Source: Beutenbergia cavernae DSM 12333 (GTDB lineage Bacteria > Actinomycetota > Actinomycetes > Actinomycetales > Beutenbergiaceae). From it: a stretch of 64,000 nt of DNA. The number at the start of each line of letters is the position of its first letter. Within the stretch, counting starts at the first letter, position 1. The DNA is taken from contig NC_012669.1 in assembly GCF_000023105.1 (NCBI RefSeq), positions 2,729,025-2,793,024 of the forward strand, in the 5' to 3' direction. Below are positions 18,541 through 27,177 of the stretch, piece after piece. The position numbers were made by a program, and so were the translations under genes. Below the pieces are notes generated by a model. That model did not search any database. It had not been told where the DNA came from and worked only from the letters and a program-made list of their open reading frames with translations.

Positions 18541-19330
18541 CGTCCTGCTCCGAGTTGCCCGGCGGCTCACGAGCGCCCTCGACGGCGCCGCGCTCACGCA
18601 CGCGGAGCTCCGCTGGCCCTCGCTCGGCGGTGCCGACCTCGTCGGCGTGCGCAGCCTCGGCACCGTCTCCGTCGGCAAGCACCTGCTCACCCGGTTCGAC
18701 GACGGTCGCACGCTCCACACGCACCTGCGGATGGACGGGACCTGGCGCGTCGAGCCCACGGAACGCGTCGCCCGCACCCCGGCCCTGGCGCGCCGCACGG
18801 CGGTACGGGCGGTGCTCGGCACACCCTCCTGGACGTGCCTCGGCATGGACCTCGGGATGATGGATCTCGTGCGCACGCGCGACGAGGCGAGCGTCGTGGG
18901 ACATCTCGGCCCGGACGTCGTCGGCGACGACTACGAGGCCCACGGGCGCGCGGCCATCGTCGCGGGGATCGCCGCCCAGGGAACGCGCCCCATCGGCGAG
19001 ATCCTCATCGACCAGCGCGTGCTCGCGGGCATCGGCACGATCTACCTCGCAGAGAGCCTGTTCCGGCACCGGATCCGACCGTGGCGGCCGGCGAACGAGG
19101 TCGACGACGTCGGATCGCTCGTCGACACGGCGCGCGCGCTCATGCTCGCCTCGGCGAACTCGCCCCGGGTGACGGCGACCGGCGACACCCGTGCCGGCCG
19201 CGGCACGCTCGTGCACGGGAGGGCGGGTCGCAGCTGTCCGCGGTGCGGAACGGCGATCGCCGTGGCCGCCGTCGGGACACCGCCGTACGACCGCCCGGCG
19301 TTCTACTGTCCGGACTGCCAGCGAAAGTGA
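18527..19330 (+). CDS. Fpg/Nei-family DNA glycosylase (endonuclease VIII type)
   Basis: Base-excision enzyme for oxidised bases, 267 residues. The mature N-terminus is PEGD after removal of the initiator Met: Pro is the catalytic nucleophile and Glu follows, as in Nei. VGKHLLTRF carries the conserved Lys, THLRMDGTW follows, and a C-terminal zinc finger reads CPRCG...FYCPDC. The GTG start lies inside the end of lhr (14-bp overlap, different frame), so the two are co-transcribed. MPEGD rather than MPELPE places it closer to the actinobacterial Nei group than to MutM. Confidence 0.93.
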   Translation: MPEGDVLLRVARRLTSALDGAALTHAELRWPSLGGADLVGVRSLGTVSVGKHLLTRFDDGRTLHTHLRMDGTWRVEPTERVARTPALARRTAVRAVLGTPSWTCLGMDLGMMDLVRTRDEASVVGHLGPDVVGDDYEAHGRAAIVAGIAAQGTRPIGEILIDQRVLAGIGTIYLAESLFRHRIRPWRPANEVDDVGSLVDTARALMLASANSPRVTATGDTRAGRGTLVHGRAGRSCPRCGTAIAVAAVGTPPYDRPAFYCPDCQRK

Positions 19331-19342
19331 GCGCAGTGCGGC

Positions 19343-19657
19343 TCAGGCGACTCCGGCGAGCGAAGGCCGGCGCTTGATCTCCGCCTCGAGCTCGGGCGGC
19401 ACCGTGTCCGGGATGCTCACACCTTCGGCGATGGCGATCCGGTCACTGACCTCGCGCAGGATCATGGACAAGGAGACCTGGAGAGCCGCGCAGATCGACG
19501 CGAGCAGCTCCGAGGACGCCTCCTTCTGACCTCGTTCGACCTCGGAGAGGTACCCGAGCGAGACCCGCGCCGCCGAGGAGACCTCGCGCAGCGTCTTTCC
19601 CTGGTTCTGGCGAGCGTCGCGAAGGACGTCGCCGAGCTCACGTCGTAGCACCACCAT
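19343..19657 (-). CDS. clgR: ClgR-like XRE-family transcriptional regulator
   Basis: A 104-residue helix-turn-helix protein. The N-terminus [20 protein letters not shown] and the HTH segment [21 protein letters not shown] match ClgR, activator of clp protease and repair genes in actinobacteria. The C-terminus ends in AGVA, a small-residue end compatible with the Clp-dependent turnover known for ClgR. The ATG at 19657 has GGGAGGGA upstream; the frame is open further back but lacks homology. Position next to cinA and pgsA is the standard clgR context. Confidence 0.9.
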   Translation of the reverse strand: MVVLRRELGDVLRDARQNQGKTLREVSSAARVSLGYLSEVERGQKEASSELLASICAALQVSLSMILREVSDRIAIAEGVSIPDTVPPELEAEIKRRPSLAGVA

Positions 19658-19872
19658 GGCGCGTCCCTCCCCTCTCGCCGCTTCGTGCTTACTACCGTAC
19701 CCCGCTCGTCCGACACTCGTCCGGGTGGACGTCCGCGTCGTCCGGCCCTCGGGACGGGCCGTGGCGCGCGCACGACCGCCCGCGCGCAGTGGCGCCGGTG
19801 GGGTCGAGACCGTGCTGGGAGTCATCATCACTGCATCCAACGCACGCCCCCGCCGTCCTGTTCCCGCGCCGC

Positions 19873-20373
19873 CTACGCGACGTCGTCGACGGTGGCGAGG
19901 GCGAGGGCGAGCGCCGCCGCCGTGGTCGCCGACCGGACGAGCGGGCGCGTCCCGGCGAGGCGCAGCTCTCTGACCACTCCCCGGCCGGCCGCGTACGCCG
20001 CGACGTACACGACGCCCGCGGGACGGCCGTCCGCCGGCCCGGGCCCGGCCACGCCGGTGGTCGCGACGCCGACGTCCGAGGCGAGCACGAAGCAGATGCC
20101 GCGCGCCATCGCGAGCGCGACGTCCGGATGCACCGGGCCGTGCTCGTCGAGCAGTCCGGCCGGGACGCCGAGCACGCCGTGCTTGACGTCGGTCGCATAG
20201 GCGACGACGCCGCCGCGGACGACGGCAGACGCACCCGGCACCTCGACGAGAGCGGACGTCAGCGCGCCACCCGTCAGCGACTCCGCGAGGCCGATCGTCA
20301 GACCGGCCGCCCGCAGGCGGGCTACCAGGCGAGCGGCGGCGGTGTGCATCGGCCGCGACGTCGAGGTGGTCAT
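19873..20373 (-). CDS. CinA C-terminal domain protein (nicotinamide-nucleotide amidase family)
   Basis: A 166-residue stand-alone CinA C-terminal domain. It shows [49 protein letters not shown] and [18 protein letters not shown], the conserved blocks of the family (PncC in E. coli). The activity is probably NMN deamidation; the COG4111-type N-domain is absent. The ATG overlaps the pgsA stop by 4 bp (ATGA). A gap of 215 bp to the clgR start contains the clgR promoter and no other gene I can support. Confidence 0.93.
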   Translation of the reverse strand: MTTSTSRPMHTAAARLVARLRAAGLTIGLAESLTGGALTSALVEVPGASAVVRGGVVAYATDVKHGVLGVPAGLLDEHGPVHPDVALAMARGICFVLASDVGVATTGVAGPGPADGRPAGVVYVAAYAAGRGVVRELRLAGTRPLVRSATTAAALALALATVDDVA

Positions 20374-20966
20374 CGGCCCCGCGCGAGACGCCACGCGCGC
20401 ACGACGTAGTCGAGACCCGTGACGATCGTGACGGCCAGCGCCGCGTACAGCAGCACGAGCGCGACGACGTCGATCACGTCGGCGACGCCCGCAGCCACGA
20501 TCCCGTCCCACGGCACGAGCAGGACCGTCAGCACGAGGATCTGCAGGACCGTCTTGACCTTCCCGCCGGTGGAGGCGGCGATGATCGAACGCCGGACCAG
20601 CACGACGCGCAGCAGCGTGATGCCCAGCTCGCGGACGGTGATCGCGAGAGTGATCCACCACGGGACCTCCCCCAGCAGCGACAGGCCGGCGAACGCCGTC
20701 AGCGTGAGGGCCTTGTCAGCGATCGGGTCGGCGAGCTTGCCGAACGCCGTCACCTGGCCCCGGCTGCGGGCGATCTGTCCGTCGAGCCGGTCCGTCGCCG
20801 CGGCCAGGACGAACACGCCGGTGGCCGCGAGCCTGCTCGTCGTCGTGTCCTGCAGCAGCAGCACCGCGAACACCGGGACGAGCAGCACCCGCAGGATCGT
20901 GAGGGCGTTCGGCAGGTTCCACACCTGGGCGCCCGGGGCGGCGGGTTCGGGCGTGGCGGGCGGCAC
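20370..20966 (-). CDS. pgsA: CDP-diacylglycerol-glycerol-3-phosphate 3-phosphatidyltransferase
   Basis: Membrane enzyme of phosphatidylglycerol synthesis, 198 residues from the GTG at 20966. The CDP-alcohol phosphotransferase motif is complete: [12 protein letters not shown] followed by [10 protein letters not shown]. About five membrane segments are seen. A longer in-frame start at 21011 would overlap the divergent gene; the shorter start is preferred because TACGCT lies 7 nt upstream of it. It is translationally coupled to the cinA-type gene. Confidence 0.93.
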   Translation of the reverse strand: MPPATPEPAAPGAQVWNLPNALTILRVLLVPVFAVLLLQDTTTSRLAATGVFVLAAATDRLDGQIARSRGQVTAFGKLADPIADKALTLTAFAGLSLLGEVPWWITLAITVRELGITLLRVVLVRRSIIAASTGGKVKTVLQILVLTVLLVPWDGIVAAGVADVIDVVALVLLYAALAVTIVTGLDYVVRAWRLARGR

Positions 20967-20973
20967 GGGACCT

Positions 20974-20979
20974 AGCGTA
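20974..20979 (-). promoter_or_regulatory. -10 element of pgsA
   Basis: TACGCT on the minus strand, 7 nt before the GTG at 20966. It lies 13 bp from the oppositely oriented -10 of the capA-like gene, so the two leaderless promoters are back to back. Confidence 0.5.
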
Positions 20980-20992
20980 GGCCCGCGTCGCG

Positions 20993-20998
20993 TACCCT
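20993..20998 (+). promoter_or_regulatory. -10 element of the capA-like gene
   Basis: TACCCT, 6 nt before the GTG at 21005; leaderless spacing. Confidence 0.45.
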
Positions 20999-21004
20999 CC
21001 CGAT

Positions 21005-22360
21005 GTGCCATCTGCCGCCCGCCGCCGCGGCCGGGGAGTGACCGCCCCGCTCGCGCTGCTCCTCGTCGCCGTGACGGCGATCGTCGCCGTCGCGCTGCTG
21101 TCGCTGCGGCCGTGGGACACGCAGGACCCCGCGGCGCAGGGCGGCGAGCCGACGACCCAGGGCGACCAGACGCCGTCGGGCACTCCCGACGCGACGCCGT
21201 CGCCCACCCCCACGGCCACGGACGCCGTCTTCACGATCGGCGCGGTCGGCGACGTGCTGCCGCACGACACCCCGATCCGCACGGCCCTCGACGACGCGGG
21301 GGGCGAGGGGTACGACTTCCGCCCGATGCTGGAGGCCACGCGCCCCTACAGCGAGGGCGTCGACCTCATGCTGTGCAACTTCGAGGTGCCGCTGTCGATG
21401 CCGGGCGAGACGCCGTCGGGCTACCCCTCGTTCGGTGCCCCGTCGGAGCTGGTCGGCAACCTCGCGGATCTCGGTTACGAGGGCTGCTCGACCGGCACGA
21501 ACCACACGCTCGACCGCGGGGCGGACAACGCGATGCACACGCTGGACGTGTTCGACGCGGAGGGACTGGGGCACGCGGGGTCGGCGCGGTCGGAGGCGGA
21601 GGCGGACGCCCCGCAGCTCTACGCGCTCGAGCGTGGCGGACAGACGATCACCGTGGCGCAGATCGGCGGCAGCTACGGCACGAACGGGATCCCGGTCCCG
21701 GCCGAGGCGCCGTGGGTCATCAACACCTTCAGCCCGGACGTCATGAACCCGGGCAGCTACGACCCGAGCGAGATCATCGCGCAGGCCACCGCGGCGCGCG
21801 AGGCCGGCGCCGACGTCGTCGTGGCGACGCTGCACTGGGGTGTGGAGTACCAGCTCGCGCCGAACTACGAGCAGACGGCGATGGCCCAGGCGCTCGCGGA
21901 GTCCGGACAGATCGACCTCGTGGTCGGCACGCACCCGCACGTCCCGCAGCCGTACGCGCTGCTCGACGGCGGCCCGGACGGCTCAGGCATGTGGGTCGCC
22001 TGGTCGTTGGGCAACTTCATCTCCAACCAGGACTCGGCCTGCTGCATCAGCCAGACGGCGACGGGGCTGTTCATGACGGCGACGATCACCAAGCCCGCCG
22101 ACGGCCCCGCGCGCGTGACCGGGATGACCTGGACGCCGATGACCGTCGACCGCGTCGGCCAGCAGCGGGTGTACCCGCTGATGGATCTGGTCAACGGCGA
22201 GCGTCCGAGCATCCTCGCGCTGTCGGAGGGCACGCTGCAGCAGCGGCTGAGCGAGGTCGAGGCGATCATGGCCGGCTCCACGGGCGCGGAGCTCCCGCGC
22301 CTCGACTCACCGTCCGAGCCGACGGGCGACCGCCCTGAGCTGGTTCCCCGCACCGGCTGA
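21005..22360 (+). CDS. CapA-family (PGA_cap) metallophosphatase-like surface protein
   Basis: A 451-residue protein with an N-terminal membrane anchor (PLALLLVAVTAIVAVALL) and a Thr/Pro-rich extracellular linker to about residue 75. The CapA domain follows. Conserved blocks include IGAVGDVLPHD, MLCNFEVPL, GTNHTLDRG, LHWGVEY and VGTHPHVPQPY, the metal-site pattern of CapA/PgsA-type proteins. The family was first linked to poly-gamma-glutamate capsules, but no capB/capC genes are nearby, so the substrate here is unknown. GTG start with a leaderless-type promoter. Confidence 0.9.
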   Translation: MPSAARRRGRGVTAPLALLLVAVTAIVAVALLSLRPWDTQDPAAQGGEPTTQGDQTPSGTPDATPSPTPTATDAVFTIGAVGDVLPHDTPIRTALDDAGGEGYDFRPMLEATRPYSEGVDLMLCNFEVPLSMPGETPSGYPSFGAPSELVGNLADLGYEGCSTGTNHTLDRGADNAMHTLDVFDAEGLGHAGSARSEAEADAPQLYALERGGQTITVAQIGGSYGTNGIPVPAEAPWVINTFSPDVMNPGSYDPSEIIAQATAAREAGADVVVATLHWGVEYQLAPNYEQTAMAQALAESGQIDLVVGTHPHVPQPYALLDGGPDGSGMWVAWSLGNFISNQDSACCISQTATGLFMTATITKPADGPARVTGMTWTPMTVDRVGQQRVYPLMDLVNGERPSILALSEGTLQQRLSEVEAIMAGSTGAELPRLDSPSEPTGDRPELVPRTG

Positions 22361-22483
22361 GCGCGGCGTTTTCTTTCAGGTCCAGGCCGTTCATCGCACG
22401 GGCGCGCTCTGTTCGCGGCCGGGTTGCCCGCGGAGGTCGGACTCGCTGGTACCTGTGGGGCATCCGATCCGAAGGAGCCTCGC

Positions 22484-23788
22484 ATGCCCACGCTCACCCG
22501 TCGTCACGCCCTGACCGCGCTCGGTGCCGCCGTCGCCGCGCCGGCGATCGGCGTCGCTCCCGCGGCGGCCGTGGGCGGTCACGGAGACCGCCCGCGTCGT
22601 CGTGTCGTCCTCATCGACGTCGACGGCTTCGACCCCCGGTTCCTCGACGGGGAGTACGCGGACGTCCACCCGCTCCCCCGGATCCGCGCGCTGCGCGCAT
22701 CGGGCGCGTCCGGGACGGCCGCCGGGACGTTCTCCTCGTACAGCAACTCGAGCCGCACGTCGACGGCGACGGGCACCCACCCGGACGTGCACCGCAACGC
22801 GGGCTACTACGTGGATCCCGCCACGGGCCTGGCCGTCTCGCAGGAGCGGTTCATCGAACCGGGCGTCGAGACGATCGCGCACACGCTCCGCCGGCAGGGC
22901 CGCACCGGTGCCTACGTGCAGTGGTACGCCGTGCAGGACTACGGCGCCGGCTACGGCGACGTCGAGCAGCTCTACACGCAGCCGGGCGGCGGGATGACCG
23001 CGCGGGTGGACGACGCCGTCGCGCTCCTGTCCGGCGGTCCCGTCAGCTCCGGCGGGACCCAGGTCCAGCTCCCGGAGATCCCCGACTTCCTCGCCGTGTA
23101 CGGCAGCGAGGTGGACGGGTGGCTGCACTCGAACGGCTTCGCCGGGCAGGGGCTCGTCGATGCGCTCGAGGAGACGGACACCCAGGTGGGGCGCCTGCTC
23201 GACACCATCGAGGACCTCGGGCTCGCCGAGAGCACGACGGTCCTGCTCACGGGCGACCACGCCCAGCGCGAGTGGACGGAGCCGCTGCTGCCCGAGCTCA
23301 TCGCCGCTCTGGAGGAGACCGGCGGGACGATGTCCGTCGTCGGCGCCGGGCAGACCGCCGACCTCACGGCGGACATCGTGCTCTACGCGGCTCCCCGGAC
23401 GGCGGACGTCACGTTCCGCACACCCCTCGCCAGGGGCGAGCTGGCGCGCCTGACGCGGCGGATCGAGCGGATCGAGGGCGTCGCCGCCGTGTACGGCGAG
23501 CGCGAGCTGCGGCGGCTGCGCGCGGCGGACAAGCTGGGCGACCTCGTTGTCGAGCCGAGCGAGCCGTTCCACTTCTCCACGCTCCAGGACGGCGCGCTGC
23601 GCGGCTCCCACGGGGGCGTGGAGGAGATGGAGGTGCCGCTCGTGCTCGCCGGCGCCGGCGTACGTCGCGGGGCACGGCTCGCCCGCCCGTCGCTGACGGA
23701 CGTCGCCCCCACGATCTGCCACCTGCTCGGCGTCGGGGCGCCGTCGAGCGCTGACGGGCGCGTCCTGCGCGAGGCGCTCCGGCACTGA
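22484..23788 (+). CDS. Exported alkaline-phosphatase superfamily phosphodiesterase
   Basis: A 434-residue type I phosphodiesterase/nucleotide pyrophosphatase-like enzyme. The N-terminus TRRHALTALGAAVAAPAIG is a Tat signal peptide, implying export of a folded metalloenzyme. Metal ligands are suggested by LIDVDGFDPRFL, LLTGDHAQREW and GSHGGVEEMEVPL. The nucleophile probably lies in STATGTHPDVH. A GAAGGAG site sits 6 nt before the ATG at 22484. It follows the CapA-like gene by 123 bp and could form a surface-phosphate unit with it. The substrate cannot be assigned. Confidence 0.88.
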   Translation: MPTLTRRHALTALGAAVAAPAIGVAPAAAVGGHGDRPRRRVVLIDVDGFDPRFLDGEYADVHPLPRIRALRASGASGTAAGTFSSYSNSSRTSTATGTHPDVHRNAGYYVDPATGLAVSQERFIEPGVETIAHTLRRQGRTGAYVQWYAVQDYGAGYGDVEQLYTQPGGGMTARVDDAVALLSGGPVSSGGTQVQLPEIPDFLAVYGSEVDGWLHSNGFAGQGLVDALEETDTQVGRLLDTIEDLGLAESTTVLLTGDHAQREWTEPLLPELIAALEETGGTMSVVGAGQTADLTADIVLYAAPRTADVTFRTPLARGELARLTRRIERIEGVAAVYGERELRRLRAADKLGDLVVEPSEPFHFSTLQDGALRGSHGGVEEMEVPLVLAGAGVRRGARLARPSLTDVAPTICHLLGVGAPSSADGRVLREALRH

Positions 23789-23814
23789 CGACGGCGTCGA
23801 CGCGTGTCGGGCCT

Positions 23815-24231
23815 CTACGGCGCGGCGCCGGCGAGCGGCCCGCTGAGGAAGACCTCGTGCCCGTCCGGGTCGAGCACCGCCGCGTCCCGCACGCCGTAGT
23901 CCTGGTCGGTCGGCTCCAGCCGCACCCCGCTCGCGGCCGGCCGCAGGCGCTCGACCACGGCGTCGACGTCGTCGACGGTGAGGCCGAGCACGACGCCGCG
24001 CGCGCCGTCGACCCGGTCCTGGGACCCGCCGTCGATCTGGTCGAGCATGACGGTCATCCGGCCCGCCGGCGGAGGGTCGACCTGACCCGGCCACGCGTCG
24101 GTGGGTGCGAAGAGCTCGAGCATCGTGCCGAGGTCCTGGCCGCGTTCGAAGCCAAGGAGGTCGGCGTAGAAGTGGGCCGACGCCGACAGGTCCCGGCACC
24201 GGACGGTCACACTGCTGATCGCGATCCCCAT
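23815..24231 (-). CDS. VOC (glyoxalase/bleomycin-resistance fold) protein
   Basis: A 138-residue vicinal-oxygen-chelate protein with two beta-alpha-beta-beta-beta units: SSVTVRCRDLSASAHFYADLLGF and VVLGLTVDDVDAVVERL, closing with AAVLDPDGHEVFLS where Glu is a usual metal ligand. Members range from lyases to resistance binding proteins, so a specific activity cannot be named. The ATG at 24231 has TACGGT six bases upstream. Only 25 bp separate it from the ftsK stop on the same strand. Confidence 0.88.
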   Translation of the reverse strand: MGIAISSVTVRCRDLSASAHFYADLLGFERGQDLGTMLELFAPTDAWPGQVDPPPAGRMTVMLDQIDGGSQDRVDGARGVVLGLTVDDVDAVVERLRPAASGVRLEPTDQDYGVRDAAVLDPDGHEVFLSGPLAGAAP

Positions 24232-24237
24232 CGCGCC

Positions 24238-24243
24238 ACCGTA
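24238..24243 (-). promoter_or_regulatory. -10 element of the VOC gene
   Basis: TACGGT on the minus strand, 6 nt before the ATG at 24231; falls in the short gap after ftsK. Confidence 0.45.
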
Positions 24244-24256
24244 CGCCGGGCGAGCC

Positions 24257-26908
24257 TCAGCGGCCGGTGAGCTCCCAGGCATCCTCGCTGTCGGAGTCCT
24301 CGCCGTCGTCCCAGGGCGCGACGTCGGTTGCCGTCGGTGCGACGGGGGCAGCGGCGTCGTACACGCCCGGACCGTCCGACGGCTCCGGCTCGCCCCGCAG
24401 CATGGCGAGGGTGCCCGGGAGGTCGTCCGGGGTGACGAGCACGTCGCGCGCCTTCGACCCCTCCGACGGGCCGACGATCTCGCGCGACTCGAGCAGATCC
24501 ATGAGCCGCCCGGCCTTCGCGAACCCGACCCGCAGCTTGCGCTGGAGCATCGACGTCGAGCCGAACTGCGTCGTCACGACGAGCTCCGCCGCCTGCAGAA
24601 GCAGCTCGAGGTCGTCGCCGATGTCCTCGTCGACCTGCTTCTTCGACGCCGCCGGGGCCGTCACGTCCTCGCGGTACGTCGGCTGCAGCTGCGTCTTGAC
24701 GTGCTCGACGATCTCGTGGACCTCGGACTCGGTGACCCAGGCGCCCTGCACGCGCATCGGCTTCGCGGCACCCATCGGCAGGAACAGCGCGTCGCCCTGC
24801 CCGATGAGCTTCTCCGCGCCCGGCTGGTCGAGCACGACGCGGGAGTCGGCGAGCGACGACGTCGCGAACGCGAGCCGGCTCGGCACGTTGGCCTTGATGA
24901 GGCCGGTGACGACGTCGACGCTCGGGCGCTGCGTCGCGAGCACCAGGTGGATGCCGGCCGCCCGCGCGAGCTGGGTGATCCGCTGGATGGACGCCTCGAC
25001 GTCGCGCGGGGCGACCATCATGAGATCGGCGAGCTCGTCGACCACGACCAGCAGGTAGGGGTACGGCGTGAGCGTGCGCTCGCTGCCCGGCAGAGGCTTG
25101 ACCTTGCCGAGCCGCACCGCCTTGTTGAAGTCGTCGATGTGCTTGAACCCGAACTGCGCGAGGTCGTCGTAGCGCGCGTCCATCTCGCGCACGACCCAGT
25201 CGAGCGCCTCGGCGGCCTTCTTCGGGTTGGTGATGATCGGCGTGATCAGGTGCGGGATGCCCTCGTACATCGTGAGCTCGACCCGCTTCGGGTCGACGAG
25301 GATCATCCGCACCTCCTCCGGCGTCGCGCGCATCATGATCGACACGATCATCGAGTTGATGAAGCTCGACTTGCCGGCGCCGGTCGCGCCGGCGACCAGC
25401 AGGTGCGGCATCTTCGCGAGGTTCGCGATGACGTACCCGCCCTCGACGTCCTTGCCGACACCCATGACCATCGGGTGCTCGTCGCGCCGCGCGACGGAGG
25501 AGCGCAGCACGTCGCCGAGGACGACGATCTCGCGGTCCGCGTTCGGGATCTCGATGCCGATCGCGGACTTGCCGGGGATCGGCGAGAGGATGCGGACGTC
25601 GGCGCTGGCGACGGCGTAGGCGATGTTCTTGCTGAGCGCCGTCACGCGCTCGACCTTCGTGCCGGGGCCGAGCTCGACCTCGTAGCGCGTGACGGTGGGT
25701 CCGCGCATGAACCCTGTCACCTGCGCGTCGACCTCGAACTGCTGGAGCACGTTCGAGAGTGACTCGACGACGCGATCGTTCGCGGCGCTGCGCAGCTTGT
25801 GCGGCTGGCCCTTCACGAGGACCGCGTCGCCCGGCAGCGTGTACACGAGCCCGGGATCGAGCACGAGCTGCTCGGCGCGCTGCGGCAGCGCCGCGGTCGG
25901 CGGCGCCTCCATCTCCTCGCGGTCCGGGCGCGGGATCGCCGTCGTCGCGACGTCGTCCGTCTCGCCGAGAGCCGCGGCGTCGGACGCGGACTCGTCTCGG
26001 GTCGTCGGCGGCTCACGCACGTCGGGGCGCGTGAACGCCTCGTCCGCGTGGTAGCCGTCGGCGCTCTCGGCGGCGGCCGCCTCCTCGCGCCGACGACGCC
26101 GCTTCGCGCGCGGGGTCTCCTCGTCACGCTCCGCGTCGGTGCCGGCACGCGACTCGGGTGCGGCGCCGTCGTCGGCCGCGGGACGGACGAGACCGAGGCG
26201 CTCGCCGAGCTGGACGAAACGCTGCGGGATCTGGTTCACCGGCGTGGCCGTGACGACGAGGAGGCCGAAGAGGGCCAGCAGCACGAGCAGCGGCACGCTC
26301 ACGTAGACGGACAGCGCGGACGTCAGCGGGTTGGCGACGGCGTACCCCACGATGCCGCCGGCGCCCTGCACGCCGGCCCAGCCGTCGCTCGGGCTCGGGA
26401 GCCCGCCGCGCACGGCGAGCAGCCCGCAGGCCGAGACGGTGATGGCCGTGAGGCCGATGGCGATGCGCCCGTTCGCCGGGCCGAGCTCGGGATGGCGCAT
26501 GAGCCGCACGGCGAGGAACACGAGGACGACGGGGACGATGACGCCGAGCTGACCGACGAGACCCGCCACCGCGGCGTGGATGACGTTCCCGGCGCTGCCC
26601 GAGAGCGTCAGCCACTCGCGGGCAGCCACGACGATGGCGAGCGCGAGGAGGAAGAACGCGAGGCCGTCGCGGCGGTGCGCCGGGTCCAGACCGCGCGCAC
26701 CGGAGCCGATGCCACGGGCGGCGCCCCCGACAAGGTGTGCGCAGCCCATCCAGAGGCCGCGCACCATGCGGACAGGCAGGGGCGAGCGCTTCGGTGCGGG
26801 GCGGCTCCGGCCGGGGCTGCGCGACGACGACGAGCCGGACCTGGCCCGGCTCGTGCTCGCGCGCCCGGTGGAGGCGGACCGTCCGGGGGAAGTCGTACGG
26901 GTCGCCAT
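24257..26908 (-). CDS. ftsK: FtsK/SpoIIIE DNA translocase
   Basis: Septal motor that pumps chromosome DNA during division, 883 residues. A basic Ser/Arg-rich cytoplasmic tail (to about 80) is followed by about four membrane segments (about 82-235) and a variable acidic linker. The motor has Walker A GATGAGKSSF near 507 and Walker B LLVVVDELADLMM near 618. The C-terminal gamma winged helix, VVTTQFGSTSMLQRKLRVGFAKAG, would read KOPS-like sites. The start at 26908 is chosen because GGAGG lies 9 bases upstream; the open frame extends further without family support. It diverges from the gene at 27178. Confidence 0.97.
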   Translation of the reverse strand: MATRTTSPGRSASTGRASTSRARSGSSSSRSPGRSRPAPKRSPLPVRMVRGLWMGCAHLVGGAARGIGSGARGLDPAHRRDGLAFFLLALAIVVAAREWLTLSGSAGNVIHAAVAGLVGQLGVIVPVVLVFLAVRLMRHPELGPANGRIAIGLTAITVSACGLLAVRGGLPSPSDGWAGVQGAGGIVGYAVANPLTSALSVYVSVPLLVLLALFGLLVVTATPVNQIPQRFVQLGERLGLVRPAADDGAAPESRAGTDAERDEETPRAKRRRRREEAAAAESADGYHADEAFTRPDVREPPTTRDESASDAAALGETDDVATTAIPRPDREEMEAPPTAALPQRAEQLVLDPGLVYTLPGDAVLVKGQPHKLRSAANDRVVESLSNVLQQFEVDAQVTGFMRGPTVTRYEVELGPGTKVERVTALSKNIAYAVASADVRILSPIPGKSAIGIEIPNADREIVVLGDVLRSSVARRDEHPMVMGVGKDVEGGYVIANLAKMPHLLVAGATGAGKSSFINSMIVSIMMRATPEEVRMILVDPKRVELTMYEGIPHLITPIITNPKKAAEALDWVVREMDARYDDLAQFGFKHIDDFNKAVRLGKVKPLPGSERTLTPYPYLLVVVDELADLMMVAPRDVEASIQRITQLARAAGIHLVLATQRPSVDVVTGLIKANVPSRLAFATSSLADSRVVLDQPGAEKLIGQGDALFLPMGAAKPMRVQGAWVTESEVHEIVEHVKTQLQPTYREDVTAPAASKKQVDEDIGDDLELLLQAAELVVTTQFGSTSMLQRKLRVGFAKAGRLMDLLESREIVGPSEGSKARDVLVTPDDLPGTLAMLRGEPEPSDGPGVYDAAAPVAPTATDVAPWDDGEDSDSEDAWELTGR

Positions 26909-27177
26909 GGGCGGGTTCCTCCATATGTGCGCCCAGCGAACGGACGCGGTTGTCGCGCTCCACTCAACCAGGTCATCGGCCTTCTCGCCCGCAGCAACAC
27001 GCGGCGCCGCGGCTGCACCGGGCCACTCGCTCGGCCGAACGGACGGCCGCCGCGCGCCGAGAACGTGGTCCTTGTGTACCCCAAGGTTCGGGACCTTCGT
27101 CCCTGTCGCTCTCGAGCGCGGCCTCGTACGTTCGAAGAGTTCCCCACACCTCACCCCTGAAACAGGAGCACTTTCGC
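26909..27177. other. Divergent intergenic region ftsK / repeat protein
   Basis: A 269-bp gap that must hold both promoters. On the plus strand TACGTT near 27127 is a possible -10, and the downstream gene has an AGGAG site. On the minus strand only the ftsK ribosome-binding site is clear. No small ORF or RNA gene is supported. Confidence 0.6.

Noticed and set aside
21005-21011. Start of pgsA at 21011 overlapping the divergent gene
   Set aside because: The GTG at 20966 has a -10 hexamer at leaderless spacing and avoids overlap with the capA-like start.
22361-22483. Short gene between the CapA-like and phosphodiesterase genes
   Set aside because: No frame with start signal and coding character; treated as promoter/leader of the phosphodiesterase.
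24701-27160. Plus-strand open frames opposite ftsK
   Set aside because: Shadow frames of the motor gene; His/Asp/Arg-rich and without domains.
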